From an uncultured Prevotella sp. (GTDB taxonomy: Bacteria > Bacteroidota > Bacteroidia > Bacteroidales > Bacteroidaceae): a stretch of 7,757 nt of DNA. Position numbers and translations under genes: made by a program. How positions within the stretch are numbered: position 1 is the first letter of the stretch; each line of letters starts with the position of its first letter. A model generated the notes under the pieces. It was not told the origin of the DNA and did no database searches. It worked only from the letters and a program-made list of their open reading frames with translations. Below are positions 1 through 6,161 of this stretch, piece after piece. Where the stretch lies: the NCBI GenBank assembly GCA_934120735.1, contig CAKOVA010000080.1:1-7757 (forward strand), read 5' to 3'.

Positions 1-69
1 ATGCAAAAATAGTGCAAGCCGAAGACAAAGGAAGTTTACTTACTTTGTTGAGGCGTAGCCTATTTTATG

Positions 70-77
70 CAAAGATA
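70..77 (-). promoter_or_regulatory. Possible leftward Bacteroidetes-type -7 element
   Basis: Read on the minus strand these bases are TATCTTTG, which fits the Bacteroidetes -7 consensus TAnnTTTG. A TTG on the same strand lies at 95-97, 17 bases upstream, slightly closer than the 19-20 seen elsewhere in this window. It would drive a gene to the left of the window, divergent from the HhH gene. No coding start for that gene is visible within bases 1-69, so this is tentative. No full-consensus rightward promoter was found for the HhH gene; CACGTTTG at 101-108 is the nearest match. Confidence 0.35.
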
Positions 78-133
78 CAATATTTTCAAGACATCAACAG
101 CACGTTTGTATCAAATCATTTGCCGAATCTGCC

Positions 134-1054
134 ATGTCAATCAAAGATTTTTTTTATTTCAACAAGTCCGACCGCAAAGCGCTTATCTTTCTGCTCACGG
201 TTGGTATTTGTGCTACAGCCCTGTTTTTCTTGCTCAGTGACGAAGAGAAAATAACGACAGGCGCATCTGAACGTGACACCGTTTTCGTCAAAGAACCAGG
301 CAGATCCTACTATTCCAGGTCTCAACCCGTAGCATATTATCGGGTGGAAGGCAGACAAGTCGAACTCTTTCCCTTTGACCCAAACACAGCTGACAGCACA
401 GACCTGTTGCGATTGGGATTGCAACCGTGGCAGGTGCGCAACATCTACAAATACAGAGCGGCAGGTGGTGTGTATCGCAAATCTTCTGATTTTGCCCGCT
501 TGTATGGACTGACGCGTAAGCAATATCTTGCCATGGAACCATACATTCACATCAGTGCTGATTATCTACCTGCGTCAACACTCGCCGCAAATGCAGCACA
601 AACGCCTGAATTGGAGCGTGATACCGTTCGTTTTCCCATCAAAATCAAATCTACTGAGCATGTCGCTCTCAACGCCGCCGACACGTCCATGTTGAAAAAA
701 GTGCCGGGCATTGGCAGCTATTTCGCACGCCAAATCGTGAACTACCGAACGCGTTTAGGAGGCTTTTACAACACCCGGCAGCTGTTAGAAATCGAGGATT
801 TCCCCGAAGAAGCATTGGCTTATTTTTCTTTACCACCACGCGATGCCAGTCAAATACATCGCCTGTCCATCAACAAACTATCCATCAGTCAGCTGAAGCG
901 CCACCCCTATATGGGCTATTACCGAGCCCGTGCCATCGCTGACTATCGCCGATTGAAAGGACCTATCCATCGATTGGAAGACCTGGGCATGTTGAAAGAT
1001 TTCACACCCGAGGCCATCGAACGGCTCAAACCCTATGTTTCGTTTGAGGAGTAG
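134..1054 (+). CDS. Membrane-anchored helix-hairpin-helix (ComEA-like) protein
   Basis: A 306-residue protein with a short cytoplasmic start (about residues 1-14), one hydrophobic membrane segment (about 16-34, rich in L, I, F and A) and then a mainly extracytoplasmic body. The body holds three helix-hairpin-helix units of the ComEA type, at roughly 80-140, 178-232 and 243-303. The middle one is clearest: it has the LNAAD start and the hairpin PGIGSYFA (191-198), followed by an IVNYR helix and a GGFY turn. The outer two are more diverged but keep the N-x-A/N-x-L start and the Y-R-A repeat. HhH units bind the DNA backbone without sequence preference, and ComEA proteins do this during DNA uptake. 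Whether this protein acts in uptake is inference, since no other competence gene is nearby. The ATG at 134 is chosen because it precedes the membrane segment directly. No Shine-Dalgarno is visible, as is usual in Bacteroidetes. A terminator follows 10 bases after the stop codon. Confidence 0.9.
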   Translation: MSIKDFFYFNKSDRKALIFLLTVGICATALFFLLSDEEKITTGASERDTVFVKEPGRSYYSRSQPVAYYRVEGRQVELFPFDPNTADSTDLLRLGLQPWQVRNIYKYRAAGGVYRKSSDFARLYGLTRKQYLAMEPYIHISADYLPASTLAANAAQTPELERDTVRFPIKIKSTEHVALNAADTSMLKKVPGIGSYFARQIVNYRTRLGGFYNTRQLLEIEDFPEEALAYFSLPPRDASQIHRLSINKLSISQLKRHPYMGYYRARAIADYRRLKGPIHRLEDLGMLKDFTPEAIERLKPYVSFEE

Positions 1055-1064
1055 TGCTTAAAAT

Positions 1065-1100
1065 GTTGGAAACAGATGGCCACCTGTCCAACTTTTTTTT
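1065..1100 (+). terminator. Intrinsic terminator after the HhH gene
   Basis: GTTGGA (1065-1070) pairs with TCCAAC (1087-1092). CAG (1073-1075) pairs with CTG (1084-1086) inside a two-base bulge, and eight T residues follow (1093-1100). It begins 10 bases past the HhH stop codon, so it separates that gene from the following GTPase gene. Confidence 0.8.
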
Positions 1101-1101
1101 A

Positions 1102-1109
1102 TACCTTTG
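1102..1109 (+). promoter_or_regulatory. -7 promoter element for the G3E GTPase gene
   Basis: TACCTTTG matches the Bacteroidetes -7 consensus TAnnTTTG and starts 2 bases after the T-run of the preceding terminator. It would place transcription start around 1116 and give a leader of about 20 bases before the ATG at 1136. No clear TTG/TTTG lies 19-21 bases upstream, because that stretch is occupied by the terminator stem; the call therefore rests on the -7 element and position alone. Confidence 0.5.
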
Positions 1110-1135
1110 TGGCACAATCATAAACTGGTTTAGAG

Positions 1136-2317
1136 ATGAAAATACAAGAAATACCCGTCTTGTTGCTCACTGGTTATCTGGGAAGTGGCAAGACCACGCT
1201 GGTCAACCGAATCTTATCCAACACGAAAGGCATCAAGTTTGCCGTCATTGTTAACGACATCGGTGAGGTAAACATCGATGCCAGCCTCATTGAACAGGGT
1301 GGGGTGGTTGGACAGAAGGATGACAGTTTGGTGGCCTTGCAAAATGGTTGCATCTGCTGTACCCTGAAACTCGACCTGGTAGAGCAGCTCAACGACATCG
1401 TCAGCATGGGCAAATTCGACTACATTGTCATCGAGGCGAGTGGCATTTGTGAGCCTGCTCCCATCGCACAAACCATCTGTGCTTACCCCGAATTGTACCC
1501 ACAGCTTGCCAAGAACGGCATCGCCAAGCTCGATTCCATCGTGACAGTGGTCGATGCTCTGCGCCTGCGAGATGAGTTTGGCGGTGGAAACGATTTGCTG
1601 AAAGAGAATATTGGGGAAGATGATTTGGAGCGTTTGGTCATCGAGCAAATTGAGTTTTGCAACACCATCATCATCAACAAGATTGCTGAGGTAACGCCTG
1701 AAGAGTTGGCAAAGGTCAAGAAAATCATCCGTGCACTGCAACCCAAGGCAAACATCCTTGAGTGTAATTATGGCGATATAGATCTAGATTTGATTATTGG
1801 CACGGGACAATTCGATTTTGACGAGGTGGCTACGTCGGCCAGTTGGATAGCAGAATTGGAGGGTGAGCATGACGAGGACGAACACCATCACCATCATCAT
1901 CACGACCATCCCGAGGGCATTGAGAACGAGGAGAGTGGCGAAGCGCTGGAGTATAACATCCAGACTTTCGTCTACTATCGTCGACCAGCCATGGACTTGG
2001 GGCTGTTCGACGACTTCGTGGCGCGCCGTTGGCCCAAAAATATCATTCGCTGCAAGGGCATTTGCTATTTCAATGACGAAAAAAATAAATGCTATGTCTT
2101 CGAGCAAGCCGGCAAGCAAGTGCAGATACGCGATGCCGGTCAGTGGTATGCCACCATGCCGGCCGACCAATTGGAGCGGATGAAAGCACAAACACCGGCT
2201 TTGCGTCGCGATTGGGATGAAACGTATGGTGACCGCATGCAGAAGTTGGTTTTCATTGGTCAGAACCTCGATCAGGAAGCCATCACCAAGGAGTTGGATG
2301 CTTGCTTGCGCGACTAA
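1136..2317 (+). CDS. G3E (CobW/COG0523) family GTPase with histidine-rich segment
   Basis: A 393-residue cytoplasmic P-loop GTPase of the G3E family, whose members load or deliver metals (zinc, cobalt, nickel) to target proteins. Visible motifs in order: Walker A GYLGSGKTT (13-21); the metal-binding CxCC in GCICCTL (C72, C74, C75); the EASG motif (100-103) typical of COG0523 proteins; a VTVVDA segment (136-141); and an NKIAE guanine-recognition site (181-185) in place of NKxD. A linker at 245-258 holds seven consecutive His residues (250-256) flanked by Asp, Glu and more His, a likely metal-holding tail. The C-terminal part (about 272-388) is the CobW_C domain. Length is normal for the family. 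It stands alone between two terminators with its own -7 element. No cobalamin, nitrile hydratase or zinc-uptake gene is beside it and I see no convincing Zur-type operator, so the metal and client cannot be named. Confidence 0.95.
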   Translation: MKIQEIPVLLLTGYLGSGKTTLVNRILSNTKGIKFAVIVNDIGEVNIDASLIEQGGVVGQKDDSLVALQNGCICCTLKLDLVEQLNDIVSMGKFDYIVIEASGICEPAPIAQTICAYPELYPQLAKNGIAKLDSIVTVVDALRLRDEFGGGNDLLKENIGEDDLERLVIEQIEFCNTIIINKIAEVTPEELAKVKKIIRALQPKANILECNYGDIDLDLIIGTGQFDFDEVATSASWIAELEGEHDEDEHHHHHHHDHPEGIENEESGEALEYNIQTFVYYRRPAMDLGLFDDFVARRWPKNIIRCKGICYFNDEKNKCYVFEQAGKQVQIRDAGQWYATMPADQLERMKAQTPALRRDWDETYGDRMQKLVFIGQNLDQEAITKELDACLRD

Positions 2318-2376
2318 AATCGGCAAGGCTTTGTACTGAAAACGTCTTTCTTTACCAATAAAACAACATACCCATC

Positions 2377-2411
2377 AAGAGTTGACACCGCAAATGCCAA
2401 CTCTTTTTTTT
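2377..2411 (+). terminator. Intrinsic terminator after the G3E GTPase gene
   Basis: AAGAGTTG (2377-2384) and CAACTCTT (2398-2405) form an eight-base-pair stem, with two further inner pairs (2386-2387 with 2395-2396) after an A-C mismatch. T residues run through 2404-2411. It lies 60 bases after the GTPase stop codon and ends transcription before the fhs promoter. Confidence 0.85.
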
Positions 2412-2451
2412 GCCCTTTCTGTCTGTATATCATCAGATTTTTGCTGAAAAC

Positions 2452-2483
2452 TTTGTCTATTGTATTTTTTTCCAGTACATTTG
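2452..2483 (+). promoter_or_regulatory. fhs promoter, Bacteroidetes consensus
   Basis: TTTG at 2452-2455 is followed after exactly 20 bases by TACATTTG at 2476-2483. This fits the Bacteroidetes vegetative promoter pattern (TTTG near -33, TAnnTTTG near -7). Transcription would begin near 2490, giving a leader of about 35 bases to the ATG at 2524. It is one of the two best promoter matches in the window. Confidence 0.75.
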
Positions 2484-2523
2484 AAGGGCAAATCAATCTA
2501 TAACACTTACTACTATTAGAAAA

Positions 2524-4191
2524 ATGAAGTCAGATTCACAAATCGCACACGAAACAAAGCTACTGCCTATCGCTGAGATAGGCGCGAAAATCAACATTCC
2601 TCAAGAGGCTCTTGAACCTTATGGCAAGTACATGGCCAAGGTTCCATACACGCTCATCGATGAGGAAAAAGTAAAAAAAGCTAATCTCATCATGGTCACT
2701 TCCATTACGCCCACCAAGACTGGAAATGGCAAGACAACGGTCAGCGTGGGACTTGCCCTGGGTATGAACCGTCTTGGAAAAAAGGCGGTGGTTGCTCTTC
2801 GCGAGCCATCCCTTGGTCCTTGCTTCGGCATGAAGGGTGGAGCGGCTGGCGGAGGCTATGCGCAAGTGCTGCCCATGGAGAAAATCAATCTCCATTTCAC
2901 TGGCGACTTCCATGCTATCACCTCGGCCAACAACATGATATCAGCGCTGCTCGACAACTACTGTTATCAAAACCAAGACCAGGGTTTCGCACTCAAAGAG
3001 GTGCTTTGGCGGCGAGTGTTGGATGTCAACGACCGTAACCTGCGCAACGTTGTCACAGGCTTGGGACATCGTACCGACGGCGTCGTCAATGAGTCGGGCT
3101 TTGACATCACGCCTGCCTCTGAAATCATGGCCATCCTCTGTTTGGCCAAAGATGAGGAAGATTTACAGCGTCGGGTGGAGAACATCCTCTTGGGTTTCAC
3201 CTTTGAAGACAAGCCTTTCACCGTGAAGGATTTAGGCGTAGCTGGAGCCATCACGGCTCTTTTGCACGATGCCATCCATCCTAATCTGGTACAGACCACC
3301 GAACACACGCCGGCATTCATCCACGGAGGCCCGTTCGCCAATATTGCACATGGCTGCAACAGCGTGATGGCCACCAAGATGGGAATGACGTTTGGCGATT
3401 ATGTCATCACGGAGGCTGGATTCGGTGCCGACCTGGGTGCTGAGAAATTCATTGACATCAAGTGTCGCAAGGCCGGTCTTTCGCCTAAACTCACCGTGCT
3501 TGTGGTAACCGCACAGGCACTCAAGTTGCATGGCGGCATTGACGTAACGGAAATCAAACAACCGCATCCCGATGGCATTCGTCAAGGATTGGCCAACATG
3601 GATAAGCACATTGCCAACATGCAGGCCTTTGGGCAGAACATCGTGGTGTGCATCAACCGCTTCCCCGACGATACCGATGAAGAACTGGCACTGGTGCAGG
3701 AGCATTGCCAAGAGCTAGGCGTAGGCTGTGCCGTCAATACGGCTTATACCGATGGTGGCAAGGGGGCTGAGGCCTTGGCACAACTGGTTATCGATACCAT
3801 CGATGAGCATCCGTCTGCCCCATTGAAGATGTTATATAGCGATGATGAGTCCATAGAGGAGAAAGTGCGCAAGGTGGCGCTACGCATTTATGGTGCCGAT
3901 GACGTTGTTATCAAGCCTGCTGCGAAGAAAAAACTGGCGCATATCGCTGCTTTGGGTTATACTCATTTCCCCGTTTGCATCGCCAAGACGCAGTATTCAT
4001 TCTCCGAAGACGCCAAGGCATACGGCGTGCCCACCCATTTCAAAATTACCATTCGCGACTTTGTAATCAACGCTGGTGCCGAAATGATTGTGGCCATCGC
4101 TGGCAGCATCATGCGCATGCCTGGCTTGCCTAAGAGTCCACAGGCCGAAAGGTTGTATGTTGAAAATGGCGTGATTGAGGGATTGTCGTAA
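2524..4191 (+). CDS. fhs: Formate--tetrahydrofolate ligase
   Basis: A 555-residue cytoplasmic enzyme that joins formate to tetrahydrofolate using ATP, giving 10-formyl-tetrahydrofolate for purine and initiator-Met-tRNA formylation and wider one-carbon exchange. Length matches the family (about 555-560). The P-loop lies at 63-72 ([10 protein letters not shown]) with Lys70 kept; the usual acidic residue before GKTT is Asn68 here. Downstream is the highly conserved family block beginning [20 protein letters not shown] (93-112), continuing through [17 protein letters not shown] (116-132) and SANNM (134-138). Further family blocks cover [14 protein letters not shown] and the [13 protein letters not shown] stretch, and the C-terminus holds the RMPGLPKSP motif. 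Composition matches the other housekeeping genes here. No folD or other folate gene adjoins it; its own promoter and terminator mark it as monocistronic. The ATG at 2524 has no Shine-Dalgarno but follows an A-rich leader, normal for this phylum. Confidence 0.98.
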   Translation: MKSDSQIAHETKLLPIAEIGAKINIPQEALEPYGKYMAKVPYTLIDEEKVKKANLIMVTSITPTKTGNGKTTVSVGLALGMNRLGKKAVVALREPSLGPCFGMKGGAAGGGYAQVLPMEKINLHFTGDFHAITSANNMISALLDNYCYQNQDQGFALKEVLWRRVLDVNDRNLRNVVTGLGHRTDGVVNESGFDITPASEIMAILCLAKDEEDLQRRVENILLGFTFEDKPFTVKDLGVAGAITALLHDAIHPNLVQTTEHTPAFIHGGPFANIAHGCNSVMATKMGMTFGDYVITEAGFGADLGAEKFIDIKCRKAGLSPKLTVLVVTAQALKLHGGIDVTEIKQPHPDGIRQGLANMDKHIANMQAFGQNIVVCINRFPDDTDEELALVQEHCQELGVGCAVNTAYTDGGKGAEALAQLVIDTIDEHPSAPLKMLYSDDESIEEKVRKVALRIYGADDVVIKPAAKKKLAHIAALGYTHFPVCIAKTQYSFSEDAKAYGVPTHFKITIRDFVINAGAEMIVAIAGSIMRMPGLPKSPQAERLYVENGVIEGLS

Positions 4192-4221
4192 GCAAAGGAC
4201 TGACAAGAGCCTAAAAAAACA

Positions 4222-4262
4222 AAAAAAGACGGCAGGTGAAATGCTCACTTGTCGTCTTTTTT
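4222..4262. terminator. Bidirectional terminator shared by fhs and tRNA-Pro
   Basis: A 12-base-pair stem, 4228-4239 with 4245-4256 (two G-T wobbles), carries an A-run on its left (4221-4227) and a T-run on its right (4257-4262). Read rightward it is a classic intrinsic terminator 36 bases after the fhs stop codon. Read leftward it presents the same form starting just past the tRNA-Pro 3' end at 4264. It therefore suits both converging transcripts. Confidence 0.88.
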
Positions 4263-4263
4263 G

Positions 4264-4336
4264 TCGGGATGAGGCGACTCGAACGCCCGACCCCTACGTC
4301 CCGAACGTAGTGCGCTACCAACTGCGCTACATCCCG
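4264..4336 (-). tRNA. tRNA-Pro (anticodon CGG)
   Basis: The minus strand folds into a full 73-base cloverleaf. The acceptor CGGGATG pairs with CATCCCG, with discriminator A at 4264. The D stem is GCGC/GCGC with loop AGTTGGTA, the anticodon stem is CTACG/CGTAG with loop TTCGGGA, the variable loop is five bases, and the T arm is GGGCG-TTCGAGT-CGCCT. The anticodon is CGG, reading the proline codon CCG. The first pair C1-G72 together with A73 is characteristic of bacterial tRNA-Pro. The 3' CCA is not encoded (the gene continues CAA), so it must be added after transcription. A promoter lies about 50 bases upstream and a terminator abuts the 3' end. Confidence 0.97.
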
Positions 4337-4383
4337 ATGCACTTCCTGTTGTTTGCTGTAAGTGGCAAACCGAAAAGCGTTTG

Positions 4384-4413
4384 CAAAGGTACATCATTTT
4401 TTGCAAACCGCAA
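4384..4413 (-). promoter_or_regulatory. tRNA-Pro promoter, Bacteroidetes consensus
   Basis: On the minus strand TTG (4411-4413) is followed after 19 bases by TACCTTTG (4384-4391), a full match to the -7 consensus TAnnTTTG. Transcription would begin near 4378 and run about 40 bases before the tRNA 5' end at 4336. Confidence 0.72.
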
Positions 4414-4534
4414 CAAAAAAGCGTGTTTATTTGTTTTCGTCAATATGGCCCTTCAATTTTGAATCTTCAGAATGAGCCGTATGCCTGACCAAGAAAAAAG
4501 TTGGCATTCAGAATACCACTTGAGTTTTATTACT

Positions 4535-4542
4535 TAAATTTG
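4535..4542 (+). promoter_or_regulatory. Possible -7 element for the acyltransferase gene
   Basis: TAAATTTG matches TAnnTTTG. No clear TTG stands 19-21 bases upstream, so the match is half of a promoter in an AT-rich stretch where chance matches are more likely. If used, transcription would begin near 4549, which rules against the TTG codon at 4552 as a start and favours the ATG at 4585. Confidence 0.4.
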
Positions 4543-4584
4543 TAAACGTAGTTGTATTTGAAGTTGAATCTACCTGGTAAGAAA

Positions 4585-5742
4585 ATGGAGTTAAGTACAC
4601 AGAAAATTAACATTTCACATAAAATGATTTTACAGAAGCGTTTCATCAATTTTGATTTGCTTAGAGTAGCCGCAATGTTTGGAATTGTGGTATTACATTG
4701 CTTTAGTCATGGTTTGTATAAACATTTTGAAATTTACTCGGGAAGGGCAATGTGGTTATCCTTGTCTACGTGTAATTTCATTGTGTCCGAAATAGTATAT
4801 GAAATATGCCATATTGCTGTAAATTGTTATGTGATGATAACAGGTTATTTTATGATAACCAAATCTTTTAAGCTGAGTAGGTTGGCAGTATTATGGGTTG
4901 AGGTGTTGTTTTATGCGGTGAGTTTGTATGCGGTCTTATGTTGGATGGGTTTTCAAACTTTCCAAGTAGAAGAGCTAATCAATGCAATATTTCCTATCAC
5001 TTATAAGGAATATTGGTTTATGACCAATTATATGGGCTTACTCATCTTCGCTCCTGTCTTGAACGTCTTTGTTCATCATGTTAGTCAAAGCAAATATTTG
5101 TTGACGTTAATAGGCTTGGGAGCAATAAGTTTAACATTATTAGTAAAGTTTCCTTTGGGTGACACTTTTGGTGGAGGTTATGGGTTCTTGTGGTTCATAT
5201 TTTTGTATTTGGTTGCTGGTTATGTTAGACTATATGCAAAAACGATGAATCGATATGGCAGAAAAGCCATTGTCGCTGCGGTTATTACCTTTACATATCC
5301 TTCCTGGATGCACATATTTATTCCTTTATTTTATGGTACTAATATGACGCCTTTTGGTTTTAGCTATAATGGTTTTGTGTATTTTTTCTCGCTCTATGTT
5401 TTTCTTTGGGTTCGAGGTTTAACCATTAAAGAAAATGGTTTGACAAGATGCCTCGTTAAGATAGCTCCATATACACTTGCGGTCTATCTGATAAGTGACA
5501 ATGCGATGGTGCGGAAAATATTATGGCAGAAGATGTTCGTATGGCAAGGAATGCTTGATGATAGTTTGTTTATGTTCAAAATGTTAGCGAGCTGCTTGAT
5601 TATTTTCACAATATGTATAGGTGTCGATTGGTGCAGAAAAAAAATATTTGAATTAGTAGGAATAAATCGCACCGTACGTATGATTTCTGAAAAGATAGAG
5701 AGCGTGATTAAGCGTGCCGTTGTTTCATTTGCTTCATCATAG
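4585..5742 (+). CDS. Integral membrane acyltransferase, OafA / Acyl_transf_3 family
   Basis: A 385-residue polytopic membrane protein. The opening block FDLLR (23-27), with His38 and His42 in the VVLHCFSHG segment after it, is the hallmark of membrane acyltransferase family 3. These enzymes move acetyl or other acyl groups onto surface polysaccharide, lipopolysaccharide or peptidoglycan. About ten hydrophobic segments follow to near residue 350, and a short basic tail ends the protein. The acceptor cannot be told from sequence; O-antigen or capsule acetylation is the commonest role. The start is uncertain: the frame is open from a TTG at 4552, and ATG codons lie at 4585 and 4624. I chose 4585, as it leaves a leader after the putative -7 element and keeps the whole conserved block. 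The gene is clearly AT-richer than its neighbours (bases 4801-4860 hold 17 G/C of 60; 3301-3360 in fhs hold 36 of 60). It stands alone with no polysaccharide genes beside it, which suggests acquisition by transfer. Confidence 0.9.
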   Translation: MELSTQKINISHKMILQKRFINFDLLRVAAMFGIVVLHCFSHGLYKHFEIYSGRAMWLSLSTCNFIVSEIVYEICHIAVNCYVMITGYFMITKSFKLSRLAVLWVEVLFYAVSLYAVLCWMGFQTFQVEELINAIFPITYKEYWFMTNYMGLLIFAPVLNVFVHHVSQSKYLLTLIGLGAISLTLLVKFPLGDTFGGGYGFLWFIFLYLVAGYVRLYAKTMNRYGRKAIVAAVITFTYPSWMHIFIPLFYGTNMTPFGFSYNGFVYFFSLYVFLWVRGLTIKENGLTRCLVKIAPYTLAVYLISDNAMVRKILWQKMFVWQGMLDDSLFMFKMLASCLIIFTICIGVDWCRKKIFELVGINRTVRMISEKIESVIKRAVVSFASS

Positions 5743-5854
5743 TATGAAGACTTTAGACATGTGTGCACATTTGAATGGTATTGTGTGGCGATGTATGAGT
5801 TTGCCGCGCATTGTTTACAATTGAAAAAAGTAAGGAATTCGCCAATTCGTATTT

Positions 5855-6132
5855 TTAGTTTCTTTCGTTGTTGATTTCATCTACCCATCCCGATGAGAGG
5901 GCCGTTCCAATAGCATTGACATTGACCTGTAAACGCAATGGGTTTAGGCGTCAATCTCAATGGGTTTGATGCACAAAGTCAATGACATTCCAGCTCCATG
6001 TACAGCAAGGTGAAATGGCACATGATTATCATCACTTTCTTCATCCAAATTAGTTATGACAAAAGAACGATGAGGGCGTGCGGTCGCAACGGTAGGACAG
6101 GGAATGTTTCGGAACGGTAAGTCCTTGCACAT
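5855..6132 (-). pseudogene. Possible remnant of a small leftward gene (two frames, one-base shift)
   Basis: On the minus strand an ATG at 6132 opens a 62-codon frame ending at 5944-5946. Its product is unrecognised but of mixed, protein-like composition (for example ITNLDEESDDNHVPFHLAVH). Immediately beyond, in a frame shifted by one base, a further stretch of about 31 codons runs to a stop at 5855-5857 and reads like ordinary protein (for example VNVNAIGTALSSGWVDEI). Together these may be the decayed C-terminus of a gene. The first frame is also open upstream of its ATG into the 3' end of murF. No family is recognised, no promoter is seen and chance is a real alternative, so confidence is low. 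Confidence 0.2.
5936..5967. repeat. Short direct repeat CAATGGGTTT, two copies
   Basis: The ten-base unit occurs at 5936-5945 and 5958-5967, with starts 22 bases apart. It sits at the junction of the two shifted leftward frames. A 22-base period is not a multiple of three, so a duplication of this unit would itself shift the frame. Two short copies are weak evidence of real tandem duplication. Confidence 0.35.
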
Positions 6133-6161
6133 TCGTGACTGTCCGTTGCAAACGAATGCTT

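Larger units (their letters stand above)
5743..6161. other. Intergenic region of 419 bases between convergent acyltransferase and murF
   Basis: No convincing gene is seen. The rightward side begins with a 26-codon frame (ATG 5744 to stop 5822-5824) of no recognisable character. A weak hairpin, GAATT (5835-5839) with AATTC (5844-5848) followed by GTATTTTT, could end acyltransferase transcription, but a five-pair AT-rich stem is poor evidence. Near murF, CATTCG (6130-6135) and CGAATG (6153-6158) form an inverted repeat starting 3 bases past the murF stop codon, without a T-run. Two leftward open frames that abut with a one-base shift lie at 5855-6132 and are listed separately. A ten-base sequence, CAATGGGTTT, occurs twice, at 5936-5945 and 5958-5967. 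Confidence 0.6.

Noticed and set aside
137..550. Leftward frame of 137 codons inside the HhH gene
   Set aside because: Antisense shadow; the opposite strand carries a membrane segment and HhH units.
1214..1741. Leftward frame of 175 codons inside the GTPase gene
   Set aside because: Antisense shadow of a gene with strong motifs on the other strand.
1784..2326. Leftward frame of 180 codons inside the GTPase gene
   Set aside because: It is the mirror of the GTPase coding strand; its Val/Met-rich run is just the reverse of the His codons. No promoter or family match.
3232..3711. Leftward frame of 159 codons inside fhs
   Set aside because: Antisense shadow of a clearly conserved enzyme; no family character.
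4264..4336. tRNA-Pro as an attachment site for an integrated element
   Set aside because: The AT-rich gene lies on the 5' side of the tRNA rather than at its 3' end. I found no second copy of the tRNA 3' sequence in the window and no integrase.
4175..4462. Rightward frame of 95 codons with the segment ATRTPDPYVPNVVRYQLRYI
   Set aside because: This segment is the antisense translation of the tRNA-Pro gene, a well-known source of false proteins. The frame also overlaps the end of fhs and the terminator.
4552..4584. TTG at 4552 as the start of the acyltransferase
   Set aside because: It would lie at or within a few bases of the transcription start expected from the -7 element at 4535-4542, and the extra 11 residues add no family feature. 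It is kept only as an alternative.
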